Source: Rhodothermaceae bacterium (lineage in GTDB: Bacteria > Bacteroidota > Rhodothermia > Rhodothermales > Bin80). From it: 64,000 nt of DNA. The stretch lies in the NCBI GenBank assembly GCA_009841335.1, contig VXLY01000079.1:1-64000 (forward strand). Direction: 5' to 3'. The notes beneath the pieces are model-generated. The model was given only the letters and a program-made list of their open reading frames with translations. It searched no databases and was not told the origin of the DNA. Positions 11,901-18,186 of the stretch are shown in pieces. Position 1 is the stretch's first letter; each line of letters begins with the position of its first letter. A program made the position numbers and the translations under genes.

Positions 11901-13222
11901 CCATTCTTGGCAAGGTATTCCTCCAATATGATGTGGGAATTGGTGCCAGATATTCCAAAAGAGTTGATGCCCGCAATACGTGGTCTCCCATTGGCCGCCG
12001 GAAGATCCATCATCTCCGAAGTCACGCGCAGGTTCATCTTATCCCAGTCAACGGCCGGCGTGGGGTTATGAAAATGTAAATGCTTTGGAATGACTCCACG
12101 CTGCAGAACAAGTACAGCTTTGATCAAGCCAGCAATCCCGGCAGCGGATTCAAGATGACCAATATTGGTCTTCACTGATCCCACGAGCAGCGGCCGATCC
12201 GGCGCTCGCCCCTGACCATAAACAGTTGACATTGCTTCGAGCTCAATGGGATCGCCTACGGATGTCCCTGTGCCGTGCGCTTCCACATAATCCACTTCCG
12301 CCGCGGTGACCCCCGCATCCCTGAGTGCCTGGCCCATCACCTGCTCAAGAGCAGGAATGTGCGGAACGGTCATGCCCACACTGTCTCCTCCATGATTTAC
12401 CGCCGAACCCTTAATCACTGCCCAGATTTTATCGCCATCTGCCTCGGCTTCCTGCAGACGCTTCAATACAACAACCCCGCATCCTTCGCCCCGTACATAG
12501 CCATTCGCCGATGCATCAAACACTTTACATTGTCCGTCCGGGGAGAGTATTCCCGCATCAGCACGAATCTTAAATACATGACCACTTAAAATACTCTGTA
12601 CTCCACCAACAATGGCCATATCAGTCTTTCCCCGCTGCAGATCAGATACCGCGTCGTTCACTGCAACCAGAGACGAGGCACATGCAGCATCTATCGCTTT
12701 TGATGGACCCCGAAGACCCAGAAAAAAAGATACGCGCCCATTTGGACCGCTCATACTGGTTCCAGACATCGCGTAGAGACTGGAAGCCGCATCCACAGGC
12801 TTATGATTGGATTCCACAATCCGCATCCTGTACTCATAATTACTGATCCCCGTATATACCCCTGTGAGGCTACCCTTTAGGCCAAGTGGATCTATTCCCG
12901 CGTCTTCAAGGGCCCGCCAGCTGGTTTCCACCATCATGCGTTGCTGTGGATCTAGCCAGTTGGCCTCAACAGGTGAAATCCGAAAGAATTGCGGATCAAA
13001 CTGCTCAATATCATCGAGGTATGAGCAGAAGCGACATGCATCAGGCAGATTTGGGATGTCTGCAAACATCACGTCAATGCGCCTATTTCCCGCCCCTTTC
13101 GGGATATCCATCACAGAATTTTGGCCGGAAACAAGCAAACGCCAATAATCCTGGATACTTGCGGCACCTGGAAACTTGCATGCCATTCCTACAATTGCAA
13201 GGGGAGCTTTGTCCTGATTCAT
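2972..13222 (-). CDS. Type I polyketide/fatty-acid synthase, KS-AT-DH-cMT-ER-KR-ACP-KS-AT(degenerate)
   Basis: A 3416-aa iterative-type megasynthase. KS1: Cys181 in DAACASSL, plus EAHGTGT and KTNIGHLES. AT1: GQGSQ, Ser660 in GHSVG, His766 in SKAFH, which resembles malonyl-specific (HAFH-type) ATs. DH: His970 in DHQVFGRVIAP and Asp1143 in LDGCFQ, both intact. C-methyltransferase: EVGAGTG near 1473. ER: HAGAGGVGLAAIQ near 2015. KR: TGGLGGIG near 2205, FSSRVG, but GQANHATANAF places His2348 where Tyr is usual. ACP: Ser2511 in GMDSLMAVEL. KS2: Cys2743 in TCASSL. The final AT is degenerate (GISTG, Ser3220). The protein stops just after the post-AT motif YPFQREHYW, with no second ACP and no TE. Inferred product: alpha-methyl-branched reduced fatty-acyl chains, released with help from the neighbouring ACP and hydrolase. 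The gene probably has its own promoter region, since 610 bp separate it from the upstream hydrolase. Confidence 0.95.
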   Translation of the reverse strand: MNQDKAPLAIVGMACKFPGAASIQDYWRLLVSGQNSVMDIPKGAGNRRIDVMFADIPNLPDACRFCSYLDDIEQFDPQFFRISPVEANWLDPQQRMMVETSWRALEDAGIDPLGLKGSLTGVYTGISNYEYRMRIVESNHKPVDAASSLYAMSGTSMSGPNGRVSFFLGLRGPSKAIDAACASSLVAVNDAVSDLQRGKTDMAIVGGVQSILSGHVFKIRADAGILSPDGQCKVFDASANGYVRGEGCGVVVLKRLQEAEADGDKIWAVIKGSAVNHGGDSVGMTVPHIPALEQVMGQALRDAGVTAAEVDYVEAHGTGTSVGDPIELEAMSTVYGQGRAPDRPLLVGSVKTNIGHLESAAGIAGLIKAVLVLQRGVIPKHLHFHNPTPAVDWDKMNLRVTSEMMDLPAANGRPRIAGINSFGISGTNSHIILEEYLAKNGTSNDRNRVINVPQTVSASGERESPLSDGEVTPQRQVRLLPLSGKSPAALQSIAGNYMQWLDERGQEVTLNGSAAAPLFADMAWTAAMGRSHFEYRSGVVFQDEVSLRQKLTALADSAENIRPQAATKIAFAYTGQGSQWTGMGRAIYECEPVARAVFDRCEAVFQAERKLSLLDAIFGRTDCDLSNTAWEQPALYALECALTALWASIGIQPSVVIGHSVGELAAAQAAGVFSLEDGMRFAITRGALFAETDPGAMAAVFAPPAQVASAVEEINASTPGIGLSVSANNGTHQVVSGPIPRIQSIIEHFESEGIRVKRLNTSKAFHSAMMEPVLDTLEASLSEIAIQAPSLKVVSNLTGEVVGSGQTLDGAYWRRHGREAVAFALGVQTLSELGVDLIIEVGPRPILTNMVALAWPESQTPPFMISSLQVPSGDMPEDAATSDFQQAVAQAYQAGLTIQFEGLFAGEVRRRIQLPGYPFLRDHYWIKESKRRGFSAGDHPLLGSRRDFASGEVVYETEVFRSSPNWLQDHQVFGRVIAPGALYGAMAASACLTEGSGLVIVEDMQLHNALVFPEQKSSDSEDDDGREMQILIAPAEAEKPQRIQIFSRGEGEDWVMHVEGSLSSATAMPEESGQVNLEDLRAGMSTGSASSYYQARADTGIDLRSSFRTLKRFWYKPGEAVGEVSFPDTIESNELDIHPLILDGCFQVVAAARNPGGVEGETTYLPFGWDRLWLSGRLPNNVVCHVRMKEVSKGAKEKSGSTAEIMSAELRIYDTDGTLIGGLSGYIVKRATRGALLSAVEDIDDLLYEILWRESPLVPAVLSADFLPSPGTVAASSGLLSAYLSEEGVQPEERNALLDDLERWSRSRALATLEELGWKRKQGDIIESEVLRKRLGVISDHERVFRRMLEMLAKSGIVEELDGSFVVRIASGDALPDEMPVDLEEFADGMAERFPHGTTEVGLFRRCGTALGEVLRAQKDPLTLLFSSGDPTPGDLYLKAPVARAANRILKETVSALVSELPAERHLRIIEVGAGTGSATAAILPELPEGRFDYMYTDISAGFFAEAEARFGGKPMEYRPLNIENDPVAQGFEMHSYDLLIASNVIHATRYLHETLEYCRDLLAPSGQLVALENLSGQGWMDLTFGQLDGWWRFADDYRPHHALASPAVWRRALSDAGFGEVEILGIEETDAIRRHDKGVIVAQGPTEIQERTGVWVLVADHNGTAQCLAEDLVSNNQTVVLVEAGVADSKNLALESEEPGMIQVAIDISCRESWEELLRSVSKDLPLKGVVHLGALDGAGPNASTDEMAQDTRRIVESALVLVQAVIDTNVLPDKGIWFITRGAQVLEREFTGQIAGAALWGFGKGVSRELTHLQTRMIDLDPAETAAKPDLVTELLNPDHENHIAYRNGRRNVARLARENAGLERLSFPNDAPWVLAPDPDGVIENIHVKTLSHRGLEPKEVRVAVKAAGLNFWDVFRSLAFIQEGNLGREVCGDVLEIGSEVTTVSVGDHVVGLGFGAFAAEMVTHGELVARAPEGFSVSEMATVPSAFVSAALSYEFSGLEAGDRVLIHAGAGGVGLAAIQLAQAVGAEVFATASAPKQKYLRSLGVEHVFNSRDTLFGAEILEATDGEGIDVVLNSLTSEGFIDASLSCLVQGGRFVELARRDILSEEEMAAVRPDVKYAILELDVLKKTDPEWVGRVLRNLLKQFSEGSLTPIRHSRWPLAEASAALQFMRSARHLGKIVVTTSALVRGQLRGDRTYLVTGGLGGIGLAVANWLADHGAGAIVLNGRRPPEGEAQEVVDSLQARGVTVRVALADVTDLDAVDKMLADIREELPPLAGVIHSVGVLSDGALGNQTWDRFEQVLWPKVVGAWHLHRATADCDLDLFVLFSSRVGVMGNPGQANHATANAFLDQLAAHRRAIGLPGQAIAWGAWSEIGEAAERKESIEERRAALGGRWFTPQQGIKALDKLVRADVTHSVVMAMDWEVFQKASEDRPAILGDLLQDTSEEEADTTVFLEDPISQLRRMPAAEHKDLLISFLQQELQAVLRLPSAPSSTVGFFDLGMDSLMAVELRNRLNRAFADEYVASNTVVFDYPDINMLAEHLADELGSLGPAPAPLQLVTQQQPVVRNEEDGIAVIGMACRFPGAPDIEAFWELLESGGNTVSDGRPDSGPWEGVAGDPAADDPILRLGSFLDGLDQFDAGFFNIRPIEARGMDPRQRMLLETSWQALEDAAMDPDSLRHSRTGTYIGMAASEYRDLISGSDQEYNYLGTAGSVAIGRVAFLLGLMGPAVAVDMTCASSLAAIHQAASDLKSGDVDLALTGGVHVVLSPAINRFMAEYGMLSSSGNCRTFDASADGFVRGEGCGVVILKRLSDAVSDGDRIWGVIRGSALNQNGPSASLTVPSGQAQKQVLEDALRRAGIPPSEVDFLEAHGTGSQLGDPIEVNSVASVYGRDREADRPLLLGTAKTNIGHLESAAGVAGLIKVLLAMERRVIPKHLHFEEPNPHVEWDQLPVKVTSEKIDWPSRADRPPRAGVSAFAISGANAHVVVEGYSVPGDSGLCVPIGSPEYIAVPDLKMGVNLPDPVDEDQRRMRVLPLSAKSNEALQALAGGYLSWLDEHFKKPPEKNSDALLSDMAWTAAVGRSHLSHRAGITYDDEQSLRNGLMSVASTNGRLPVPEIAPKVAFVFNAEETLGLEMGEELYRSEPVVRAVLDRCDELLQGEFGGSLLDVMFGRSNNLSDSEVWRSPAVFALQCAQVALWESVGVSPDVVVGISTGELAAAYAAGVLKLEDGLVLAARCTELMDGYLENGNAQAILEEVSFAPPSTQMVSGSTGLQVSPELSMDAAYWTRQTRSPAALGKCVATIAKMGVTAVVEVGPDMLLKSKILSDWPKVAQQTTNGVQVPIVLASFKRPRNGSTDGSMGSSFSQSVARLYEAGLKLNFSGLFAGEKRSRISLPSYPFQREHYWFKT

Positions 13223-13832
13223 CTCTCCAGAAACTCAGTTAATCAACATTGAAAATCATCCAATCAGTTTGCTGGACGACCAAATTAATCTACTACGCAG
13301 TAGCCGAGGAAGTTGCTTTCACGCGAACAGTCATTCTGTCCACCTCTAGACGCTATTGGTGTTGGATTAAATGCAAGATAACGCAACCACCGCTATGAGA
13401 CTGTACAGTGCTCAAATTTACGGGGGGATGTCCCAAGATCAGAGATCAGCAGATCTCTTCAAATGCATTTTCAGCAGTTGAAGGCAAGGGTTTTGCTCGC
13501 ACGATATTGGGAGGACAATAATGGATTTCGTGGGGCGATGGCCCAAATAGCCTACTGACAAAATACCCGTTTTTAGACCGAATCTTCAATTTCACGCATG
13601 CTCGCATAGGGTCGTATTTAGTCGGTTGGAGAATCGCTCTTGACCAAGAGCGCCCCAAGGTCGCTTAACCGCTGAAGAACATGATTCCGGCCATACTGTG
13701 CAAAAACGACAGCTGCGTCGGACATGTTGTAGATCGTTATCACCTGGACTATCTGCAGTGGCAATTCAATGAGAATTATGCCGTCCTTGTGTTGCAGCTT
13801 ACACTCAGATATACAAATCTATTCCACCTCAA
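13223..13832. other. Intergenic region upstream of PKS
   Basis: About 610 bp between the hydrolase stop and the PKS start, unusually long for this window. ORFs here (13446-13658 minus, 13681-13908 plus) show no recognisable protein features. A short inverted repeat, CTACT-acgc-AGTAG, lies about 65 bp upstream of the PKS start. The length suggests a dedicated PKS promoter or leader, but no promoter was identified with confidence. Confidence 0.5.
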
Positions 13833-14771
13833 TCAAGGCTTCATGAGGTTGTACTTTCTGAGAAACTCAACTACGACTTTCGCACATTGGGCAGGCTTTT
13901 CGAGCTGAAGAAGATGTGTCGATTCAGGTAAGAAATCGTAGTCCACCTTAACAATATAGCTTAGGTCAAACGTCGGTAGATAGGAATACGGTAATGTGGG
14001 GTCAGCTCCGAGAACCTTTACTGGACAACGGATGTGATCAAAGTCTGCGAGCACTGCAAAGCTCCCCGCGAATTCCAGTATCCGCGCCTCATACTCGGGC
14101 GGACAGCACAGTTCATATCCGTCTTGATCTGCAGATTCGCGTAATGTGGTTTCTGCCAAGAGTTCAAAAACCCCAGGAAGAACCCACTGAAAACTCGGCA
14201 GGTAAGGGATAATCTCTGCGAGATGCGCCTTGGTTGGAAACTTATTGGCACGCATCCGGGTCAACCCGGCATTACGAATTGCTGCTGCCTCAAATTCAGC
14301 ATAACCTCTACCGCCCTTGCAAATGGGAGGATCAAAGAGAATAAGACCTGAAAACAGATTCGGTCTAATGTGAGGTTGTACAGCTACAAGAGCTGTCAAA
14401 GAGTGGTAAATCCCTACTCGCGGTTTACTGCCAAAATGAAGGTCAACCGCATCCAGAATCAACTCAAGATCCTGCGCAAATGTCGGAAGATTGTGGTATT
14501 TCACATCCCCAACAGGATTCCAGCCGTGATTTCTGAGATCATATACTATAACGTCAAAGTCCTCGAGAAAGAGCGACCAAAAGGGATAGTACAGATCTAC
14601 CGCGAAACCATTTCCATGGCTCAAAACAAGTCGAGGACCTGCTGGATTCCCGTGGCGGCGGATAACGACCAAGGAATCGTCACGCATGCGTACCTCATGG
14701 GCAGAGTCCGGATGGGGTACTACCCAATTCCCGCCTTCAACCGCCATTTGTTCCTGCGATGGCTTCAACAC
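13833..14771 (-). CDS. Alpha/beta hydrolase, candidate chain-release enzyme of the PKS locus
   Basis: 312 aa. The fold is clear from the oxyanion-hole motif SHGNG (residues 51-55), the strand-loop VIVYDLRNHG, a nucleophile elbow with Ser124 in IYHSLTA, Asp257 in LGADP and His286 in STHLLQLEKP. The elbow departs from the usual G-x-S-x-G: tyrosine and threonine occupy the two small-residue positions, though all three triad members are present. There is no signal peptide, so it acts in the cytoplasm. It lies between the discrete ACP and the PKS on the same strand; since the PKS has no thioesterase domain, a role in hydrolysing or transferring the finished chain is the simplest reading. A broader esterase role cannot be excluded. 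ATG 14771 is used; ATG 14747 is an alternative. Confidence 0.82.
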   Translation of the reverse strand: MLKPSQEQMAVEGGNWVVPHPDSAHEVRMRDDSLVVIRRHGNPAGPRLVLSHGNGFAVDLYYPFWSLFLEDFDVIVYDLRNHGWNPVGDVKYHNLPTFAQDLELILDAVDLHFGSKPRVGIYHSLTALVAVQPHIRPNLFSGLILFDPPICKGGRGYAEFEAAAIRNAGLTRMRANKFPTKAHLAEIIPYLPSFQWVLPGVFELLAETTLRESADQDGYELCCPPEYEARILEFAGSFAVLADFDHIRCPVKVLGADPTLPYSYLPTFDLSYIVKVDYDFLPESTHLLQLEKPAQCAKVVVEFLRKYNLMKP

Positions 14772-14982
14772 TCTTTGATAAAGTAATTCAGGAATCTAAA
14801 TGAGCGATTCCTAGCGCACACCTCCCAGGCTCCTTGTACATAATACGAGCAGCACATGAGTGACCAGACACCCTGTTAGGTAATCTGACATCCCTGACCA
14901 TTGCCAGAATACAACACCCCCGCGTCCTTTGGTGAATCACCAAGGGAAAACCTAGACAATAAGACCTACTCAAGAAGCGAGA

Positions 14983-15210
14983 CTAGCCACCGGCTTCGAT
15001 ATGATCGACTACTGCTCGCATGCTGCCGAGGTTTACGGCGTCCTCAGGTGTAATGTTAACATTAAACTCCTTACAAACTTCCTTCAGGAAAGAAACGGCA
15101 TCTACCGAGTTAATCCCGAGATCCGAGGCGCTGGAGTTTATTGCATTTGGGTCACTAATACCAAGGTGCTGCTCCAAGAGAGATTGAAAACGCTGTTCTG
15201 TTGTTGCCAT
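14983..15210 (-). CDS. Discrete acyl carrier protein
   Basis: 75 aa from ATG 15210; the 104-aa ORF-track version adds 29 residues with no ACP character. The LGINSVDAV motif carries the phosphopantetheine-accepting Ser35, followed by helix residues FLKEVCKEFNVNIT and a conserved-looking C-terminal helix. Length and acidic composition fit a free-standing ACP. It heads the same-strand series ACP, hydrolase, PKS. Because the PKS ends in KS-AT without a carrier, this ACP is the best candidate to serve KS2 in trans. It differs from housekeeping AcpP (which usually reads LGADSLD), supporting a specialised role. A strong GC-rich hairpin sits in its 5' leader. Confidence 0.88.
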   Translation of the reverse strand: MATTEQRFQSLLEQHLGISDPNAINSSASDLGINSVDAVSFLKEVCKEFNVNITPEDAVNLGSMRAVVDHIEAGG

Positions 15211-15241
15211 TATTAAGTTGTACTTGTGGTTTACGGTTAAT

Positions 15242-15263
15242 CGCGGGCTGCTATCAGCCCGCG
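15242..15263 (-). promoter_or_regulatory. Perfect 9-bp stem hairpin in the leader of the ACP gene
   Basis: CGCGGGCTG-ctat-CAGCCCGCG is a perfect inverted repeat with a 4-nt loop, 32 bp upstream of the ACP start. No T-run follows on either strand, so it is not a standard intrinsic terminator; a leader structure affecting mRNA stability or translation, or a regulator site, is possible. Confidence 0.55.
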
Positions 15264-15497
15264 AGGCTAAGCTCAGAATATAGTGAAAAACTTGCACAAT
15301 TCATATCCTTCATTACTTTACTTTCGTCAGAACTTGGTTCTCTGTATGTGAGCCTCCATCAGGCCTCTGGCTTCAAGCTTAACCACATTATGCTCGAAAC
15401 CCAATCCACTAATACTAATTCCTGACAAACCCGATAAGTCAATCCACACGGAAATCAATTGAACTGTTGTATTTCTCCTGCTACGCGTTCCAAGTTT

Positions 15498-16244
15498 TCA
15501 GAAGGGAAAATCTATACTCAGATTCAACACGTGTGCTTGTAGCGGTGTGGTCTGCGTAATACGCCCAGTAAAACCAATTACATCTTCCACGGACAGCATT
15601 GGTACATCCATGGACACAATTAGTCGAATTTCGTTGCCTTCGTTGTCCGTGGCTACCACTAGGTCCTCTTCAAAGCCCGTAATGACACAGTCCGTCATCA
15701 GGATACGCCCTATACTGCGCGACGAATCTGCTTGCACATCGGAGATACTTGTGTAGTCAATGCTCCAGGTCAGCGCACCTGCCCGAGTCATCAGCGACCT
15801 GAACCCCGACTCAAGGCCTGCCCGATACTCTCCCGTACCAAAAAAATTCGCCATCTCTACCTTGATCGAATCCAGTACCTGGGCTGACAGCTCCCATGCT
15901 ATACCGTTACCTACAGTAATATGAACTAATCGCTCCACCGGGGCAAGGAGAACCATAATTCCATTATTGGTTTCTGGTGCACCCAGTTCCCAAGACGTAT
16001 ATATTGCCTCTGTGTACGCCTCTATTGACTGCTGCTGCAAGGATTCCACAGTTACTCCCACGAGTGCAACCGATGAACTGTCGTAAAAAGCCGATACCAT
16101 ATTCATCAGTTCATACTCATCTTCCGCTTCCAACACATCCGCCTGATCAACTATCCAGTCAGGTTCGAGCGGCTGATCGGCTATCATGCAGCCAAACACT
16201 ATGACCGTGAGTAGAAAAAACACGATATGCTTCCACATACTCAT
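15498..16244 (-). CDS. TPM-domain lipoprotein (TLP18.3/Psb32/MOLO-1 family)
   Basis: 248 aa. The N terminus MWKHIVFFLLTVIVFGC is a lipoprotein signal with the lipobox cysteine at residue 19. The body starts with WIVDQADVLEAEDEYELMNMVSAF and continues with IMVLLAPVERLVHITVGNGI, the characteristic TPM domain layout (helix, strand, NGI/GxG turn). TPM proteins are membrane-anchored periplasmic or lumenal domains of poorly defined function, some with phosphatase activity. About 85 residues after the TPM domain form an additional beta-rich region not assigned. Start ATG 16244, or 16238 two codons later. It is followed at a distance by the PKS-locus ACP gene, with no evidence of functional linkage. 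Confidence 0.8.
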   Translation of the reverse strand: MSMWKHIVFFLLTVIVFGCMIADQPLEPDWIVDQADVLEAEDEYELMNMVSAFYDSSSVALVGVTVESLQQQSIEAYTEAIYTSWELGAPETNNGIMVLLAPVERLVHITVGNGIAWELSAQVLDSIKVEMANFFGTGEYRAGLESGFRSLMTRAGALTWSIDYTSISDVQADSSRSIGRILMTDCVITGFEEDLVVATDNEGNEIRLIVSMDVPMLSVEDVIGFTGRITQTTPLQAHVLNLSIDFPF

Positions 16245-16419
16245 CGGCCGAACCCCGCTGGAAAGTTGTAGGAAAATAATAGTAATAATTTGCCTGTCTT
16301 ATCGCAACGTAAACAACCAAACTACCGTGTTCTGTATGCGCAAGTATATCATGCAAAAGCCGACATCTGGTGCTGTTACTTTATCTAATCCTCCTGGGAT
16401 ATCCAACAATCGGTATGAT

Positions 16420-16776
16420 TCATGCTTCCAGCTTCCGGTGGAAACATGTTCTAGCCCCAGTATGACATGCCCCACTACCTTCCTGTTTCACTTCAAACAG
16501 CAGCGCGTCTCCATCGCAATCTAATCTTATGGATCTTACTCTTTGGAACTGACCGCTTGTTTGACCTTTGATCCAGACGCACTTCCGAGATCGACTCCAA
16601 TACGTCATGGTACCAGTTTCTATCGTCTGCACCAATGTAGCCCGATTCATGTAAGCTACCATCAATACCTCATGTGTGCTTACATCCTGAACAACGGTTG
16701 TTATTAGACCATCTTTAGTAAATACCGCGTCAGCCATCTTTGCGGTTATAAGTTTGTCCATTTTTTGGATCTTCAT
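16420..16776 (-). CDS. hisI: Phosphoribosyl-AMP cyclohydrolase
   Basis: 118 aa, the normal length of a stand-alone HisI. Family signatures are in order: VAYMN, YWSRSR, WIKGQTSGQ, the metal-binding DCDGD and CHTGARTCF with the zinc-binding cysteines. It catalyses the third step of histidine synthesis, opening the purine ring of phosphoribosyl-AMP in the cytoplasm. HisE is not fused and no other his gene is in the window, so the pathway genes are dispersed here. An alternative ATG lies five codons downstream (16761). The gene is divergent from yidD, with a 70-bp shared promoter region. Confidence 0.95.
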   Translation of the reverse strand: MKIQKMDKLITAKMADAVFTKDGLITTVVQDVSTHEVLMVAYMNRATLVQTIETGTMTYWSRSRKCVWIKGQTSGQFQRVRSIRLDCDGDALLFEVKQEGSGACHTGARTCFHRKLEA

Positions 16777-16846
16777 TGTTAATGGGGACCTTTATGTAAA
16801 AGAGATGTAGGACAGGCAATCCCTACATCACTGTTAATACCAGTGC

Positions 16847-17089
16847 ATGCTGCGAAAGTTATTCATATTGCCGATACGGGCTTATCAGTTGTTGATAGCT
16901 CCGCATCTGCCCAATGCATGCCGCTACACACCTTCATGCTCAAATTATGCCATTCAGGCCATTAACCAGTATGGTATACTTAAAGGGGTAGTCTTGGGCA
17001 TCTGGCGCTTAATGCGATGCAATCCGTGGGCAAAACACGGATACGACCCTCCTAGATGGTTCGGTGAACATTCTGCTGTGGATCAATGA
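16847..17089 (+). CDS. yidD: Membrane protein insertion efficiency factor YidD
   Basis: 80 aa with the diagnostic LPNACRYTPSCSNYA and GVVLGIWRLMRCNPW blocks; the three cysteines are in the usual positions. YidD is a small amphipathic inner-membrane-associated protein that helps YidC-dependent insertion. In this genome it is separated from rnpA/yidC and instead overlaps the moaB start by 4 bp (ATGA), suggesting translational coupling. Confidence 0.95.
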   Translation: MLRKLFILPIRAYQLLIAPHLPNACRYTPSCSNYAIQAINQYGILKGVVLGIWRLMRCNPWAKHGYDPPRWFGEHSAVDQ

Positions 17090-17580
17090 GTTGTCACGAA
17101 TCCAATGCACCCACCATATTGCGGTTCGCACTGATTACAGTCAGCGACACACGAAAGAAAACCACAGACACAAGTGGCCTCCATATGGCGAACCTGATCA
17201 CAGAAAATGGTCACGAGATAACCTCACAATCAATCATACCGGATGAACCGACAATAATAAAGGAGGTCATTCGTGCACAATCCGAGTCAGCAGATGTGTT
17301 GTGCCTAAGTGGTGGAACGGGCATCAGCCGCAGAGACCAAACTTACGAGGCGGTCAGTGCACTTCTGGACAGAACGATGCCGGGCTTCGGCGAACTCTTT
17401 CGCATGCTTTCCTGGCAACAGGTCGGCAGTAAGGCCATGCTCTCCCGAGCGATTGCCGGGATTTACGGTAGCTTGGTCGTATTTGCTCTTCCGGGCTCGC
17501 CTAAAGCCGTTGTGTTGGCAATGGAAAAATTAATACTCCCCGAGGCCCGACATATAGTTTCTGAACTGCGTAAACATTGA
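17086..17580 (+). CDS. moaB: MoaB/MogA-type molybdopterin biosynthesis protein
   Basis: 164 aa. The MoCF-binding signatures LSGGTGISRRDQTYEAV, PGFGELFR and ALPGSPKAV are all present. Members bind molybdopterin and adenylylate it before molybdate insertion. No other moa/moe genes are nearby. The first 12 residues (MSCHESNAPTIL) precede the usual family start, but the 4-bp overlap with yidD supports this start. Confidence 0.9.
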   Translation: MSCHESNAPTILRFALITVSDTRKKTTDTSGLHMANLITENGHEITSQSIIPDEPTIIKEVIRAQSESADVLCLSGGTGISRRDQTYEAVSALLDRTMPGFGELFRMLSWQQVGSKAMLSRAIAGIYGSLVVFALPGSPKAVVLAMEKLILPEARHIVSELRKH

Positions 17581-17583
17581 TTG

Positions 17584-18186
17584 ATGAAAAAAGTCGTCGG
17601 ATTGCTGGTTGCCGGTTGCTGGAGCTGTTTTCCTGTACTTGTGTCGTCAGCACAGGAGTTGACTACAAACGCACAGCTATTCGAGAATTTGGGCCTTGAG
17701 TGTTTGGGAGATGTCCCCCACGCGGCAGACTCCCTTGCTCTGGTTCCTCCCTCAAACCTCCCCTACCTGACGAGTGCACTGATTCAACATTGGCAGCAGC
17801 AAGGTACTGAACTCTATTCCACCGACTCTCTTCGAACATCAAAGCCTTACTATTCACTTTCCTGGGAAATTTCCAGGGCCACCATTACCTACACGCGAGC
17901 GGGCCGCAGAACGCTCTCGCGTTCGGCAGAACTAGATCTGCGTTACTCATTCCTGGGAAAGGATGGAGAGTTCCTTGTGCATGACTCCTGCCAACGAGCC
18001 TTCTCGGACAGGATTCCAAAGGGCATTGTTGAACAGCTTGAGTCGCCTGCCTACCCGGAAACTCAAGCAGAGCTCCCCCCGGAAAGCTGGATTCGCCGAT
18101 ACGTGGAACCCGTCATATTGGCCGCAGCGACAGGATTGGCTGCATTTCTGTTTTTCAATCTGAGAAGCAAACGTGTTGACCCGTAG
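17584..18186 (+). CDS. Unknown exported protein with C-terminal membrane anchor
   Basis: 200 aa from ATG 17584; the ORF track begins at an adjacent TTG. There is an N-terminal signal peptide (KKVVGLLVAGCWSCFPVLVSSAQ) and one transmembrane helix near the C terminus (PVILAAATGLAAFLFFNL) followed by a short basic tail, so the roughly 145-residue middle is predicted to be periplasmic. No family was recognised. It is 3 bp downstream of moaB and its 3' end overlaps the next lipoprotein gene by 14 bp, so it belongs to the yidD-moaB-lipoprotein-nnr transcription unit. Confidence 0.7.
   Translation: MKKVVGLLVAGCWSCFPVLVSSAQELTTNAQLFENLGLECLGDVPHAADSLALVPPSNLPYLTSALIQHWQQQGTELYSTDSLRTSKPYYSLSWEISRATITYTRAGRRTLSRSAELDLRYSFLGKDGEFLVHDSCQRAFSDRIPKGIVEQLESPAYPETQAELPPESWIRRYVEPVILAAATGLAAFLFFNLRSKRVDP

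Noticed and set aside
13446-13908. ORFs of 70-75 aa upstream of the PKS as possible regulators
   Set aside because: No domain, helix-turn-helix or start-site support, and one overlaps the hydrolase gene.
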